Below are positions 16,653 to 25,871 of a stretch of 64,000 nucleotides of DNA, piece by piece. A program made the position numbers and the translations under genes. Every line of letters begins with the position of its first letter. Position 1 is the first letter of the stretch. Source of the stretch: Alistipes sp. (GTDB lineage Bacteria > Bacteroidota > Bacteroidia > Bacteroidales > Rikenellaceae); the NCBI GenBank assembly GCA_017547175.1, contig JAFYQI010000008.1:310001-374000 (forward strand), read 5' to 3'. The notes under the pieces were generated by a model. That model was not told where the DNA came from and made no database searches. It was given only the letters and a program-made list of their open reading frames with translations.

Positions 16653-18140
16653 TTACTCCTCATCGGCCCAATCGCCGTTGCGTTTAATCAATTCAATCAG
16701 TTTATCCAATGCCTCCTCTTGTGGAATATTCTTTTCGATCACTTCGCGCCCTTTATAGAGGGTAATACGACCGGGGGCAGCCCCCACATACCCATAATCG
16801 GCATCCGCCATCTCACCGGGGCCGTTCACGATACAGCCCATTACACCGATACGCAGGTTTTTCAAATGCGAGGTCTTGGCACGAATCTCGGCGAGGGTCT
16901 TTTCAATATCGTAGAGCGTACGACCGCACGAAGGGCAGGCGATATACTCGGTATGCGAATAGCGAACACGTGCAGCTTGCAGAATCATCAACTCCACTTC
17001 ACGAATCTCGGATTGATCAAACTGCGGGGCATCAATCCAGATACCATCCGCCAAACCGTCAAGCAACAACGGGCCCAAATCAGCGGCAGCCTTTACAGCC
17101 ACACTCTCCAGGTCTGACTCCATATAGCGACGACGCACCACAACCGGCTCATCGGCCACCTCGAGTGAAAGAATCGCCGCACGCAACTCGGCCGTCGGAT
17201 TTGCACTCTCGGCCTCCAGGATGCGAAAACCATCTAGCTCCTCGTCGTGCGTCACGGGCACCTGCACCGACGAACGACGACGATAGACATAAGGCGAATA
17301 ACGTTCAGGGTATTTCACAACGAACTCACCTGCACGGTGTTGAAAATAATCGGCTAACAGACGAGCCGTCGGGATCTCATTTTCGGGGGCCTCCGTGAGC
17401 GAGACGCGAATCGTATCGCCAATACCGTCGGCCAACAGGGCACCGATACCCACCGCACTCTTGATGCGTCCCTCAAGGCCATTGCCCGCCTCCGTTACGC
17501 CGAGGTGAATCGGGAAGGTCATACCCTCCTCCTCCATCGCCTTAACCAGCAGACGATAAGCAGCCACCATCACTCGCGTATTGCTCGACTTCATCGAAAC
17601 CACTACCTGGTCAAATTGCTCACGGCGACAGATACGTAGGAATTCCATCGCCGAGAACACCATTCCTTCAGGTGTATCTCCCCATTCATCAAATACACGT
17701 TTGGCAAGTGAACCGTGGTTCACACCAATACGCAGAGCTACGCCATGTGCTTTGCATTGGGCAATGAGCGACTCCAACTCCCCGCGATCGAGGCGGTAGT
17801 TTCCAGGGTTAATACGCACCTTATCAACATAGTTTGCCGCTACGGCCGCCACCTCGGGCAGAAAGTGAATATCGGCTACAATGGCCGTATCAAAACCATC
17901 GGCACGCAGTTGCGCCACAATATTTTTCAGATTCTCACCCTCTTTGCGACCCTGAGCCGTCAGGCGTACAATCTTGCCACCCACGCGATCGATGCGCTCG
18001 ATCTGGGCCACCGAGGCCTCCGTATTGTTCGTGTCGGTATTGGTCATCGACTGCACGGCAATCGGGTTTTCACCGCCAATCTCCACCTCTCCAATGCGGA
18101 CAACGTGACTCTTGCGACGAAGGTATTGACTAAGATTCAT
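16653..18140 (-). CDS. ispG: 4-hydroxy-3-methylbut-2-enyl diphosphate synthase, IspG
   Basis: Iron-sulfur enzyme of the MEP isoprenoid pathway that reductively opens MEcPP to HMBPP. 495 residues. The TIM barrel (about 1-260) contains NPIAVQSMTNTDT, VADIHFLPEVA, VDKVRINPGNY and HLGVTEAGNG. The C-terminal [4Fe-4S] domain has Cys402, Cys405 (CPSCGRT), Cys436 and Glu443 (GCIVNGPGE). Bacteroidetes and plant enzymes usually carry a larger central insert (about 600 residues in all), while E. coli has none (372). This protein is intermediate, so its insert domain appears reduced. Confidence 0.96.
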   Translation of the reverse strand: MNLSQYLRRKSHVVRIGEVEIGGENPIAVQSMTNTDTNNTEASVAQIERIDRVGGKIVRLTAQGRKEGENLKNIVAQLRADGFDTAIVADIHFLPEVAAVAANYVDKVRINPGNYRLDRGELESLIAQCKAHGVALRIGVNHGSLAKRVFDEWGDTPEGMVFSAMEFLRICRREQFDQVVVSMKSSNTRVMVAAYRLLVKAMEEEGMTFPIHLGVTEAGNGLEGRIKSAVGIGALLADGIGDTIRVSLTEAPENEIPTARLLADYFQHRAGEFVVKYPERYSPYVYRRRSSVQVPVTHDEELDGFRILEAESANPTAELRAAILSLEVADEPVVVRRRYMESDLESVAVKAAADLGPLLLDGLADGIWIDAPQFDQSEIREVELMILQAARVRYSHTEYIACPSCGRTLYDIEKTLAEIRAKTSHLKNLRIGVMGCIVNGPGEMADADYGYVGAAPGRITLYKGREVIEKNIPQEEALDKLIELIKRNGDWADEE

Positions 18141-18164
18141 GTTTCAAAGTTTTTATTCGAATAG

Positions 18165-18172
18165 CAAAGATA
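18165..18172 (-). promoter_or_regulatory. -7 box of ispG
   Basis: TATCTTTG on the minus strand, 24 bases before the ispG start. Confidence 0.6.
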
Positions 18173-18263
18173 CAAATACGCAAGCAAGAATTATAAAGCT
18201 TGCTTCAATTATTTTTTACAGCCTTAACTTTCGTGTTTGAAGGGTGTAATTGGCATTGCTTAT

Positions 18264-18683
18264 TTATCCGATTGCCAACAATCGGACATCGAATATAAGC
18301 GTCGAGAAGGGTTTGATAACCCCTGCGCCCTTCGCGCCATAACCCAGATTGAAGGGTATGACAATCTCCCAACGTGCCCCTACCGGCATCTCCCTGAGGG
18401 CTGTGCGCCAACCATCGATTAACTGATTGAGTTTGAAGGTTGCCGGGCGGCCTTGTTGCGTCGAATCAAAGACTTTACCGTTGATGAGTTTTCCGGTATA
18501 ATGCACCGTAATCATCGCCTTGGGAGTGGGTTTGTCGCCCTTGCCCTTGGTAATCTCGCGATACATCACCCCATTAAACAGGATCTTGACGCCATCGCGC
18601 TGGGCATACTCCTCCAGAAATTCGATGTTGCGCTCCTTGTAAGCACTATTTTGATTTCCGCGTACCATAATCTTTTTCGACAT
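18264..18683 (-). CDS. FKBP-type peptidyl-prolyl cis-trans isomerase
   Basis: 139 residues from ATG 18683 (18668 is an alternative; the longer frame from 18728 overruns the promoter box). FKBP core: ITVHYTGKLINGKVFDST, FKLNQLIDGWRTALREMPVGARWEIVIPFNLGYG, ending FSTLIFDVRLLAIG. It catalyses proline isomerisation during protein folding. No signal peptide is seen, so it is probably cytoplasmic. It is divergently transcribed from recG, with both promoters in the short space between them. Confidence 0.9.
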   Translation of the reverse strand: MSKKIMVRGNQNSAYKERNIEFLEEYAQRDGVKILFNGVMYREITKGKGDKPTPKAMITVHYTGKLINGKVFDSTQQGRPATFKLNQLIDGWRTALREMPVGARWEIVIPFNLGYGAKGAGVIKPFSTLIFDVRLLAIG

Positions 18684-18694
18684 CTTTAACTGTA

Positions 18695-18702
18695 CAAATA
18701 TA
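18695..18702 (-). promoter_or_regulatory. -7 box of FKBP gene
   Basis: TATATTTG on the minus strand, 11 bases before ATG 18683. It predicts a very short 5' leader. Confidence 0.6.
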
Positions 18703-18761
18703 ACGAAAAACTCAATATGTTCATCCATTTGTGCGTTGAAGGGTGGGAGTTCGGGGGTCCC

Positions 18762-18794
18762 TTGAGCGTATTAATCAAAATTTTTGTATATTTG
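18762..18794 (+). promoter_or_regulatory. recG promoter abutting the start codon
   Basis: TTGA (18762-18765), 21 bases, TATATTTG (18787-18794), then TATT and ATG at 18799. The box is only 4 bases from the first ATG, so the mRNA would be leaderless or would start at one of the following ATGs (18808-18816). Confidence 0.6.
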
Positions 18795-18798
18795 TATT

Positions 18799-20916
18799 AT
18801 GGAGCGCATGATGATGCAGGATATTCAGTTTGTAGCGGGGGTCGGTGAGGCTCGTGCGAAGTTGCTCGGCAAAGAGCTCGGCATCCGCACGGTGGGCGAT
18901 CTAATGAACCACTTCCCCTTCCGCTACATCGACCGCACACGCATATACCCCATTCGGGAGGTGAACGAGGCGGCTCAGCTGACCTATGTCCAGATTCGGG
19001 CCCGCATCACCGGCGTAGCCTATGCCGGCGAGGGCCGCAAACGACGCTTCACGGCCTACGCGGTCGACAGCTCGGGGCAGGTCGAACTGATCTGGTTCCA
19101 GGGCATCAAGTGGATCGAGAAAAAGATCGAGGTGGGACGTGAGTACCTCATCTTCGGTCGTCCGTCGTTCTACCGCGGCGTGTTGCAACTGGCCCATCCC
19201 GAGCTTGAGACCATGGAACAGGCCCTCTCGCGCAAAACCGAGAGTGGCATGCAGGGCATATATCCCTCGACCGAGAAGATCTCCTCGTCGTTCGGCACCA
19301 AAGGTTTTTACCGCATCGTGCAGAATGCCTGGGCTTTGTTGAGTCGGACTCGCCTGGCAGACCCGCTACCCGAAAAGATGCGTCGAGAATATGGACTGAT
19401 CACCCTCCACGAGGCCTATTACAACATCCATTTCCCACAATCTGCTGAGCTCTTGCGTCAAGCACAATATCGTCTCAAATTCGACGAATTACTGGGCATT
19501 CAATTGGGGGTACAATCACGTCGCACCGAGCGACTTGAACGCCAAAACGGCTTTCTCTTCCCGAAGGTGGGCGAGATCTTTAACACCTTCTATAACGAAC
19601 GACTCCCCTTCCCGCTCACGGGTGCACAAAAGCGCGTCATCAAGGAGATCCGCCAAGACACGGTGACGGGTTATCAGATGAATCGACTCTTGCAGGGCGA
19701 TGTAGGTTCGGGCAAGACCCTCGTGGCACTGATTTCGATGTTGCTGGCCGTGGATAACGGCTACCAAGCCTGCTTGATGGCTCCCACTGAAATTCTTGCC
19801 CGTCAACACTTTGCCACCATCACGCGCATGCTGACCGATCTACCTGTGCGAGTAGCTATTCTGACCGGATCATCGAAAGCCAAAGAGCGCCGCGAGGCTC
19901 TCGAAGGTATCGCCTCGGGCGAAGTGGATCTGCTGATCGGCACCCACGCGCTGATAGAGGACAAGGTACAATTCCAAAACCTCGGCTTTGTGGTCATTGA
20001 TGAGCAGCACCGCTTCGGCGTGGAGCAACGTGCCCGCCTTTGGACAAAAAACAATCGTCCACCACATATTTTGGTTATGACCGCAACCCCCATCCCACGC
20101 ACGTTGGCCATGACCCTTTATGGCGATTTGGATGTCTCGATCATCGACGAGCTCCCTCCGGGTCGTCGTCCGATACAGACCTATCACTACACCGACTCGG
20201 CACGCCTTCGTCTATGGGGATTCCTCAAAAAGCAGATTGCCCTTGGGCGACAGGTATATATCGTCTATCCGCTTATCCAAGAATCCGAAGCAATGGACTA
20301 CAAAGACCTTACGGATGGCTACGAAGCCGTTTCTCGCGACTTCCCGTTGCCACAATATGTCACCGAAATCTGCCACGGCAAGATGAAACCGGCCGACAAA
20401 GAGGCCTCGATGGCACGCTTCAAATCGGGCGAGGCACACATTTTGGTCGCCACATCGGTCATCGAAGTGGGGGTCGATGTACCCAATGCAACGGTCATGG
20501 TCATTGAATCGGCCGAGCGCTTCGGTCTGTCGCAGTTGCACCAGCTCCGTGGGCGTGTAGGTCGTGGAGGCGAGCAATCCTACTGTATCCTGATGTCGGG
20601 CGAAAAACTCTCCAAAGAGAGTCGCACCCGCCTCGAGGCGATGTGCGAAACAACCGATGGATTCCGTTTGGCGGAGCTTGACCTGAAGTTGCGCGGAGCG
20701 GGCGATCTGAACGGCACGATGCAGAGCGGCATGGCCTTTGACCTCAAGATTGCAAACCCCACGCGTGATGTACAGATCCTAACCGTCACCCGCGAAGCCG
20801 CAATGGCGATTTTGGAGCAGGATCCGCACCTTGAAGCAAGCGAAAACAGCTCGCTTAGAGCACTCATGGAGCGCTTTAGCGCCCGCGAAAAGATAGATTT
20901 TTCACGTATCTCGTAA
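18799..20916 (+). CDS. recG: ATP-dependent DNA helicase RecG
   Basis: 705 residues. It regresses stalled replication forks and branch-migrates Holliday junctions. N-terminal wedge/OB region with FVAGVGEARAKLLGKELG. Helicase motifs: Walker A GDVGSGKT, VVIDEQHRFG (DEQH box), MTATPIPRTL, and motif VI around QLHQLRGRVGRGG. The open frame extends to 18784, but a -7 box covers that part, so I use ATG 18799; ATGs at 18808, 18811 and 18814 are alternatives. DUF3108 follows 43 bases later. Confidence 0.97.
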   Translation: MERMMMQDIQFVAGVGEARAKLLGKELGIRTVGDLMNHFPFRYIDRTRIYPIREVNEAAQLTYVQIRARITGVAYAGEGRKRRFTAYAVDSSGQVELIWFQGIKWIEKKIEVGREYLIFGRPSFYRGVLQLAHPELETMEQALSRKTESGMQGIYPSTEKISSSFGTKGFYRIVQNAWALLSRTRLADPLPEKMRREYGLITLHEAYYNIHFPQSAELLRQAQYRLKFDELLGIQLGVQSRRTERLERQNGFLFPKVGEIFNTFYNERLPFPLTGAQKRVIKEIRQDTVTGYQMNRLLQGDVGSGKTLVALISMLLAVDNGYQACLMAPTEILARQHFATITRMLTDLPVRVAILTGSSKAKERREALEGIASGEVDLLIGTHALIEDKVQFQNLGFVVIDEQHRFGVEQRARLWTKNNRPPHILVMTATPIPRTLAMTLYGDLDVSIIDELPPGRRPIQTYHYTDSARLRLWGFLKKQIALGRQVYIVYPLIQESEAMDYKDLTDGYEAVSRDFPLPQYVTEICHGKMKPADKEASMARFKSGEAHILVATSVIEVGVDVPNATVMVIESAERFGLSQLHQLRGRVGRGGEQSYCILMSGEKLSKESRTRLEAMCETTDGFRLAELDLKLRGAGDLNGTMQSGMAFDLKIANPTRDVQILTVTREAAMAILEQDPHLEASENSSLRALMERFSAREKIDFSRIS

Positions 20917-20959
20917 TAACCAACCTAAAACAGACGTTTATATCACAAACCGCAAAATC

Positions 20960-21757
20960 ATGAAACGACTCATCATAACCCTGATTGCCTCAATCGCCAC
21001 CTTTGCTGCCTCGGCCCAGCTCTACCACCCGGGAGAGGAGCTGGAATATCGTGTAAGCTATCGTGCCAAATATTTCCCCAACACCGAAATCGGCTCGGTA
21101 GAGATCAATACTGCGTTGGTTGAGCATGAGGGAGAACCCCGCCATCGGGTTATCGGTGTCGGACGCACACTGCCCACCTATCGTTGGTTCTTCAACATGG
21201 AAGACACCTACACAATCCACATCGACACGGCCACCTTGCGTACCGTACATTTTGCAAGCGACATCATCGAGGGAAGTTACACCTTCGAAAGCACCTATCG
21301 TTACGATTGGGACAACATGCAGGTATACTCGCGTTGGAGCAGCCGCAAACGCCCCTTCAAGGAGAAGACCCAACCGCTAACTGAACGGTCGATGGATGCC
21401 ATATCGCTCTTCTTTAACATGCGTACCGCCTCTCCCGATGACTTTACCGAAGGCGGAATCGGCACGCTGGAGATGGTTTTGGAGGATACGGTACGCCACA
21501 TCCAATATCGCTACCTGGGACGCGAGGTGAAGAAGATTCGCAATCAGGGTAAATTCCGTGCCATGAAGTTCGAGTGTCAACTCGGGACAACCGAAGGTTT
21601 CTCATTCACCGACGGTACGGTTTTCACGCTCTGGATCTCGGACGATCGGAACAGAATTCCCCTTTCGATCGAGTCTCCGGTACGTATCGGCAGCATTCAA
21701 GCCTACATTTATGATTTCAAAGGGCTGAAATATCCGCTTGAAAGTTTGATAAAGTGA
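20960..21757 (+). CDS. DUF3108 domain protein, secreted
   Basis: 265 residues with a cleavable signal peptide (ITLIASIATFAASAQ). The body matches the DUF3108 family: EELEYRVSYRAKYFPNTEIG, YRYDWDNMQVYSR, GTLEMVLEDTVRHIQYRYLG and FTLWISDDRNRIPLSIE. Such proteins are periplasmic or outer-membrane-associated and lack a settled function. It lies downstream of recG without a visible terminator between them. The next gene's promoter overlaps its last codons. Confidence 0.83.
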   Translation: MKRLIITLIASIATFAASAQLYHPGEELEYRVSYRAKYFPNTEIGSVEINTALVEHEGEPRHRVIGVGRTLPTYRWFFNMEDTYTIHIDTATLRTVHFASDIIEGSYTFESTYRYDWDNMQVYSRWSSRKRPFKEKTQPLTERSMDAISLFFNMRTASPDDFTEGGIGTLEMVLEDTVRHIQYRYLGREVKKIRNQGKFRAMKFECQLGTTEGFSFTDGTVFTLWISDDRNRIPLSIESPVRIGSIQAYIYDFKGLKYPLESLIK

Positions 21758-21774
21758 TTTTTTATCTATCTTTG
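21745..21774 (+). promoter_or_regulatory. Promoter of coiled-coil membrane protein gene
   Basis: TTTG (21745-21748), 18 bases, TATCTTTG (21767-21774). It overlaps the end of the DUF3108 gene. Confidence 0.75.
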
Positions 21775-21803
21775 TCCGTAGAAACCCCTTATACACAAAC
21801 GAT

Positions 21804-22730
21804 ATGAAAGAGAACAAATACGGATACGACCCCATCGAAGATGAGGAGGAGTATTACGACGACCCACAACCCATAGAGGACAAATCAATCCGCGGATACC
21901 GCATTGTGATCGGTATCTTATCGGTCATTTTGGTAGCCATTTCGCTACTCTACTTCAGCATCCACCGCGAACAGATGCGTGACAATGCCTTATTGGCAGC
22001 TGATCGCGACTCGATTCAGGCCGGTCTGAATGCCCTGATCGTCGATTACGATAGTTTGCGCTACCAGAACGATTCGATTGCCGAATCGCTTACGAAGGCC
22101 AATGAGTTGGTTGAGCAGCTCAAGCAAGAGCGTCGCTGGAACTACAACAAGATGCGTCAGTACGAGAAGGAGCTGGGATCGTTGCGTACGGTTATGCGCG
22201 GTTATATTCGTCAGATCGATTCACTCAATACGCTCAACAAAAAGCTGATCACCGAAAACGTCTCTTATCGCAAGGAGATTACCTCGGCCAAGCTGCGTGC
22301 CGACATGGCAGAGGAGCGTTCGGCTGAGTTGGAAAACAAGGTGAAAGTTGGTGCAGTTGTACGCGCTCGCGATATCCGTCTGATGGCCCTTAACGAGAAG
22401 GGGCGCGAAGTCAGCCGCATCAAACTTGCTGCACGCCTGCGCGTTGATTTCGTGCTGGCAGCCAACGAACTGGCCAACCCGGGCAACAAGGCAATCTACG
22501 TCCGTATCACCTCGCCAGACGGCTATGTCCTTACGACCGAATCGATGCCGACCTTTGAGTTTGAAGGCTCAGCCATCAGCTACTCGGCCATGCGTGAGGT
22601 GGATTACCAGAATGCCGATCTCGAGGTGGGTATCTACTTCAACTCAACAGGCTTTGCCCCCGGCACCTACAAGGTGGAACTCTACATGGAGGGACGCATG
22701 ATCGGCTCTACCGAGATTGCCATGCGTTAA
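21804..22730 (+). CDS. Membrane-anchored coiled-coil protein, function unknown
   Basis: 308 residues. An acidic, tyrosine-rich cytoplasmic N-terminus (YGYDPIEDEEEYYDD) is followed by one membrane helix (about 32-52, VIGILSVILVAISLLYF), a heptad-rich coiled coil (about 60-185), and a C-terminal beta-rich domain with IYVRITSPDGYVLTT and APGTYKVELYMEGRMIGS. The layout suggests a single-pass protein with a long periplasmic stalk. I do not recognise a named family beyond conserved Bacteroidales hypotheticals. It has its own promoter and ends at a terminator. Confidence 0.75.
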   Translation: MKENKYGYDPIEDEEEYYDDPQPIEDKSIRGYRIVIGILSVILVAISLLYFSIHREQMRDNALLAADRDSIQAGLNALIVDYDSLRYQNDSIAESLTKANELVEQLKQERRWNYNKMRQYEKELGSLRTVMRGYIRQIDSLNTLNKKLITENVSYRKEITSAKLRADMAEERSAELENKVKVGAVVRARDIRLMALNEKGREVSRIKLAARLRVDFVLAANELANPGNKAIYVRITSPDGYVLTTESMPTFEFEGSAISYSAMREVDYQNADLEVGIYFNSTGFAPGTYKVELYMEGRMIGSTEIAMR

Positions 22731-22755
22731 GCATAGCGGATCCAACCCAAACAAT

Positions 22756-22790
22756 AAAGGGCTGTCCAACATTCGTTGCGACAGCCCTTT
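22756..22790. terminator. Bidirectional terminator
   Basis: AAAGGGCTGTC, loop, GACAGCCCTTT: an 11-bp stem between convergent genes. Confidence 0.85.
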
Positions 22791-22833
22791 ATCTCTATAA
22801 TCACACGATAGACACCTGATGTAAAGGCCTCAA

Positions 22834-23079
22834 TCAATAGCGTTTCAGAATACCATAGATCTCTATCACAAAGCCTCCCACCACCAAAATCGGAGCGAGC
22901 GTGATACGACGGAACGAGAAGATGTCGTAGTTAAATTCGGTAGCTGAATAACTTCCTCCGCCAGCCATCAGAACAAAGCCCAGCAAGACGACAGCAAAAC
23001 CGATCGCCAAAATTATGTAATTTTTGCGCGTAAGCGGCATACGCGGATTTTCGGGTGTGTTATTGGTTTGGTTGTTCAT
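22834..23079 (-). CDS. DUF3098 family small membrane protein
   Basis: 81 residues with two membrane helices (about 21-41 and 60-78), an N-terminal hydrophilic tail and the signature YIILAIGFAVVLLGFVLMAGG. This matches DUF3098, a small Bacteroidetes membrane family. It starts 1 base after ftsX, so the two are co-transcribed. A role in supporting the FtsEX complex is plausible from position only. Confidence 0.82.
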   Translation of the reverse strand: MNNQTNNTPENPRMPLTRKNYIILAIGFAVVLLGFVLMAGGGSYSATEFNYDIFSFRRITLAPILVVGGFVIEIYGILKRY

Positions 23080-23080
23080 A

Positions 23081-23962
23081 TCAATAGAGATAAATCTTAT
23101 TCGACTTCATATTCACAAACTTATTGACTGCCAAAGCAGTAAATACAATCGACAACAGTAGACCGACGCCTATCAATGCGCCAAGCATCACCCCCACGCG
23201 TTGCCAATCGGCCAACATTGTCAGTTCAGGCACGGTCTCGACAAGACCTATAACGGCCACCACAAACAATAGAGCGGATAAAAGCCCCGAAAAGAGGCCT
23301 TGTTTCAAGGCGCTCGAGAGGAAGGGCTTCATGATAAACCACTTCGTGGCACCTACCAGTTTCATCGTATTAATAAGGTAGCGCTTCGAGAAGATCGCCA
23401 AACGAATCGTATTGTTGAGCAAGATCAACGACACAAGCAGTAGCGCACCACCAAAGAGAAGCATCACGAATCGGATTTTAGAGACCGTACGGTGCAATTG
23501 TTCGGCCATCTGCGCGGGAAAGGTAGCTCGATCAACACCATCGAGTTGTGCGACCGTAGCCATAAATCGATCAACCTCTTCACGGTTTTCCGAGTCGGCT
23601 GTCAGCGTCACTTCAAACGAATCGAGCAACGGATTTTCATCCAAAACCTCCTCAAAACTGCTCGCAAAAACTTTGCGGAATTCCTCGTCAGCAGCCTTCT
23701 CCTCGCGACTCACAAAACGCACCGAACCAGTCAAAGCGTCCGCCATAAGCAGCTCTTCTATCGCTTGTCGCTTGGTATCGTCAATTTGCTGATCGAGTTC
23801 AACCATCACGACGATGCTATTTCTAAGCGACGAAGCGACCTCTCCGGCGGCCAGCATCAGATAGCCCACTGAGCCGAGCAGAAAGAGCACCAAGGCCATG
23901 CTGATCGTCGATACCAAGTACGAATTACGCACCTTACGCTTGAGTCGTTTGTCGTCTTTCAT
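23081..23962 (-). CDS. ftsX: Cell division protein FtsX
   Basis: 293 residues. The order is an N-terminal cytoplasmic segment, TM1 (about 18-40), a periplasmic domain (LRNSIVVMVELDQQIDD to LDGVDRATFPAQMAE), then three C-terminal helices with NTIRLAIFSKRYLINTMKLVGATKWFI, the conserved FtsX coupling segment. With FtsE (not in this window) it forms an ABC-type complex that activates peptidoglycan hydrolases at the septum. Divergent from the histidine kinase gene, with a consensus promoter. Confidence 0.92.
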   Translation of the reverse strand: MKDDKRLKRKVRNSYLVSTISMALVLFLLGSVGYLMLAAGEVASSLRNSIVVMVELDQQIDDTKRQAIEELLMADALTGSVRFVSREEKAADEEFRKVFASSFEEVLDENPLLDSFEVTLTADSENREEVDRFMATVAQLDGVDRATFPAQMAEQLHRTVSKIRFVMLLFGGALLLVSLILLNNTIRLAIFSKRYLINTMKLVGATKWFIMKPFLSSALKQGLFSGLLSALLFVVAVIGLVETVPELTMLADWQRVGVMLGALIGVGLLLSIVFTALAVNKFVNMKSNKIYLY

Positions 23963-23987
23963 CGTTTGATAAAACGGTTATTTAAGA

Positions 23988-24020
23988 CAAAGATAGTGGT
24001 TATTTTTCGAAATCCTCAAA
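23988..24020 (-). promoter_or_regulatory. ftsX promoter
   Basis: On the minus strand TTTG (24017-24020), 21 bases, TATCTTTG (23988-23995). Confidence 0.75.
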
Positions 24021-24027
24021 AAAACGC

Positions 24028-24035
24028 TATATTTG
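24028..24035 (+). promoter_or_regulatory. -7 box of two-component system
   Basis: TATATTTG, 23 bases before ATG 24059. It lies within the longer open frame from 23966 and so supports the later start. Confidence 0.65.
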
Positions 24036-24058
24036 TATATTCCAAAAGTGTTGAAACG

Positions 24059-25048
24059 ATGTTTATCCAGATCTTGTTGATCATTGCCATTTTGGTGCAG
24101 ACTATCGCCACGGTCTTTGCACTGAAGTTGGTACACGCGACCAAATACAACGCGATTTGGGTCCTCTTCATCATTGGATTTTCAGCCCTCTCTGTCGAGC
24201 GAATCATCCAACTCTTGATCTTTGCCGGCCACCCCATTCCGCGTCTTTTTATGGCCGATGTAGGTTTTGTGGTTTCGATCTGCCTTTCGATCGGCGTGAT
24301 GTATGTCCATAAACTCTTCAAATACATCGATCGCTTGAACTTCCAACGTCAACTTTGGAATCGCCGTATGTTCACCGCCACCTTACGCGCCGAGGAGAAG
24401 GCTCGCTCATCGTTCTCAAAGGAGCTGCACGATGGACTGGGGCCGTTGCTCTCATCGGCCAAAATGTCGCTTTCTGTATTGCAACGTGAGGTCGAAGGTG
24501 ATTCGAATCGAGAGATGCTGGCCAATACCACCTACATGATCGACGAAGCCATCCGATCGATCCGTGAAATTTCGAACAACCTCTCCCCACACATTTTACA
24601 GGATTTCGGGTTGGCGCGCGGTGTACAGAATTTCGTCGACAAATGTGCAGTTATGCACAATCTTGAGATCGAATTCAAGACCAATCTGCGCAACGAACGT
24701 TTCGAGACCGACATCGAGGTAATTCTCTATCGTGTCATTTGTGAGTTGATCAACAATTCACTTAAACACGCCGCCTGCCAAAAGATCAAGCTGCAACTTA
24801 ATCTCCATAACGGAGCGTTACAACTCGAATATGGGGATAACGGGCGAGGCTTTAACCCGGCCTCAGCCGGCGATTGTGGCATGGGGCTCTCGAACATCTC
24901 TTCGCGCATCGGGTCATTAGGCGGTAGTTGTGATATCCGTTCAGCCCCCGGCAAAGGGATGCGTGCCACGGTATTGATCAACCTCACACAAGAGGAACCC
25001 ATCATGCGCCAAGGGGGTAGTAAGAAGAAAAAACGCAGAAAAAAATAA
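24059..25048 (+). CDS. Sensor histidine kinase, HisKA_3 (NarL-partner) type
   Basis: 329 residues from ATG 24059. Three N-terminal membrane helices with almost no periplasmic loop (IQILLIIAILVQTIATVFA; VLFIIGFSALSVERIIQLLIF; FVVSICLSIGVMYV) suggest a sensor for a membrane or internal signal. The dimerisation/phosphoacceptor block is FSKELHDGLGPLLSSAKM with His124, and the ATPase domain has ELINNSLKHA (N box), DNGRGFNP and GMGLSNISSRIGSLGG. The tail is lysine-rich. Its cognate response regulator starts 11 bases downstream. Confidence 0.93.
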   Translation: MFIQILLIIAILVQTIATVFALKLVHATKYNAIWVLFIIGFSALSVERIIQLLIFAGHPIPRLFMADVGFVVSICLSIGVMYVHKLFKYIDRLNFQRQLWNRRMFTATLRAEEKARSSFSKELHDGLGPLLSSAKMSLSVLQREVEGDSNREMLANTTYMIDEAIRSIREISNNLSPHILQDFGLARGVQNFVDKCAVMHNLEIEFKTNLRNERFETDIEVILYRVICELINNSLKHAACQKIKLQLNLHNGALQLEYGDNGRGFNPASAGDCGMGLSNISSRIGSLGGSCDIRSAPGKGMRATVLINLTQEEPIMRQGGSKKKKRRKK

Positions 25049-25059
25049 AACAAAAGCAT

Positions 25060-25695
25060 ATGACCTATCGCATCGCTTTGGTCGATGACCATGCACTCTT
25101 CCGCACCGGTTTACGCGGACTGTTGGAGCATAGCTCCCCTCATCAAGTGGTAGCAGAGGCTGCTTCGGGTGAGGATTTCCTCGCCATGTTACAAGGACTT
25201 GAGGCCGATGTTATCTTTATGGATTTTTCGATGCCCGGAATCGATGGCGCCGAGACTACCGAGCGAGCGCTTGAGATTCGACCGGATCTGAAGATCATCA
25301 CCCTCTCGATGTTTGGCGAAGAGAGCTACTATACACGCATGGTACAGGCCGGAGCATGTGGTTTTCTGCTCAAAGATTCGGCTATCGATGAGGTGATCGA
25401 GGCAATCGATGAGGTCATGACCGAGGGGAGTTACTTCTCACCCCGACTACTGCAGTCCATTGCTCGACACATGCATATTGAGCAAAACAGCATCAATGAC
25501 CCGCTTTCGGAGCGAGAAAAAGAGATTTTAGGAGCCATCTGCCGCGGTCTTTCGAACCAAGAGATTGCCGACGAGCTCTTCATCTCGAAACGTACAGTCG
25601 ATAAGCACCGCGCCAACATACTTGAAAAAACCGGGTGTAAGAATACCGCAGCGTTGGTCGTATATGCCATCCGCAACGGTATCGTAGAACTTTAA
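25060..25695 (+). CDS. LuxR/NarL family response regulator
   Basis: 211 residues. The receiver domain has the acidic pair Asp9-Asp10, the phosphoacceptor Asp55 in VIFMDFSMPG and the conserved LLKDSA lysine. The C-terminal LuxR helix-turn-helix is LSEREKEILGAICRGLSNQ through FISKRTVDKHRANILEKTG. It is paired with the upstream HisKA_3 kinase. Targets are unknown; the porin and Gate-domain genes that follow are candidates by position only. Confidence 0.95.
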   Translation: MTYRIALVDDHALFRTGLRGLLEHSSPHQVVAEAASGEDFLAMLQGLEADVIFMDFSMPGIDGAETTERALEIRPDLKIITLSMFGEESYYTRMVQAGACGFLLKDSAIDEVIEAIDEVMTEGSYFSPRLLQSIARHMHIEQNSINDPLSEREKEILGAICRGLSNQEIADELFISKRTVDKHRANILEKTGCKNTAALVVYAIRNGIVEL

Positions 25696-25871
25696 CCAAT
25701 GCTAAATATTAATGTAACACACTTTCTAAGAGCTCAAGACAGAAGCCGTTACAATCGGCCATATCTTCCGGTATCGGACTGCTAACCAACACCCATGAAG
25801 CCGGACCCCTAAACACTGAATTCAACAACGTTATTCCTATTTCGTAAACTAACCCACAAAAAACAATCGTA

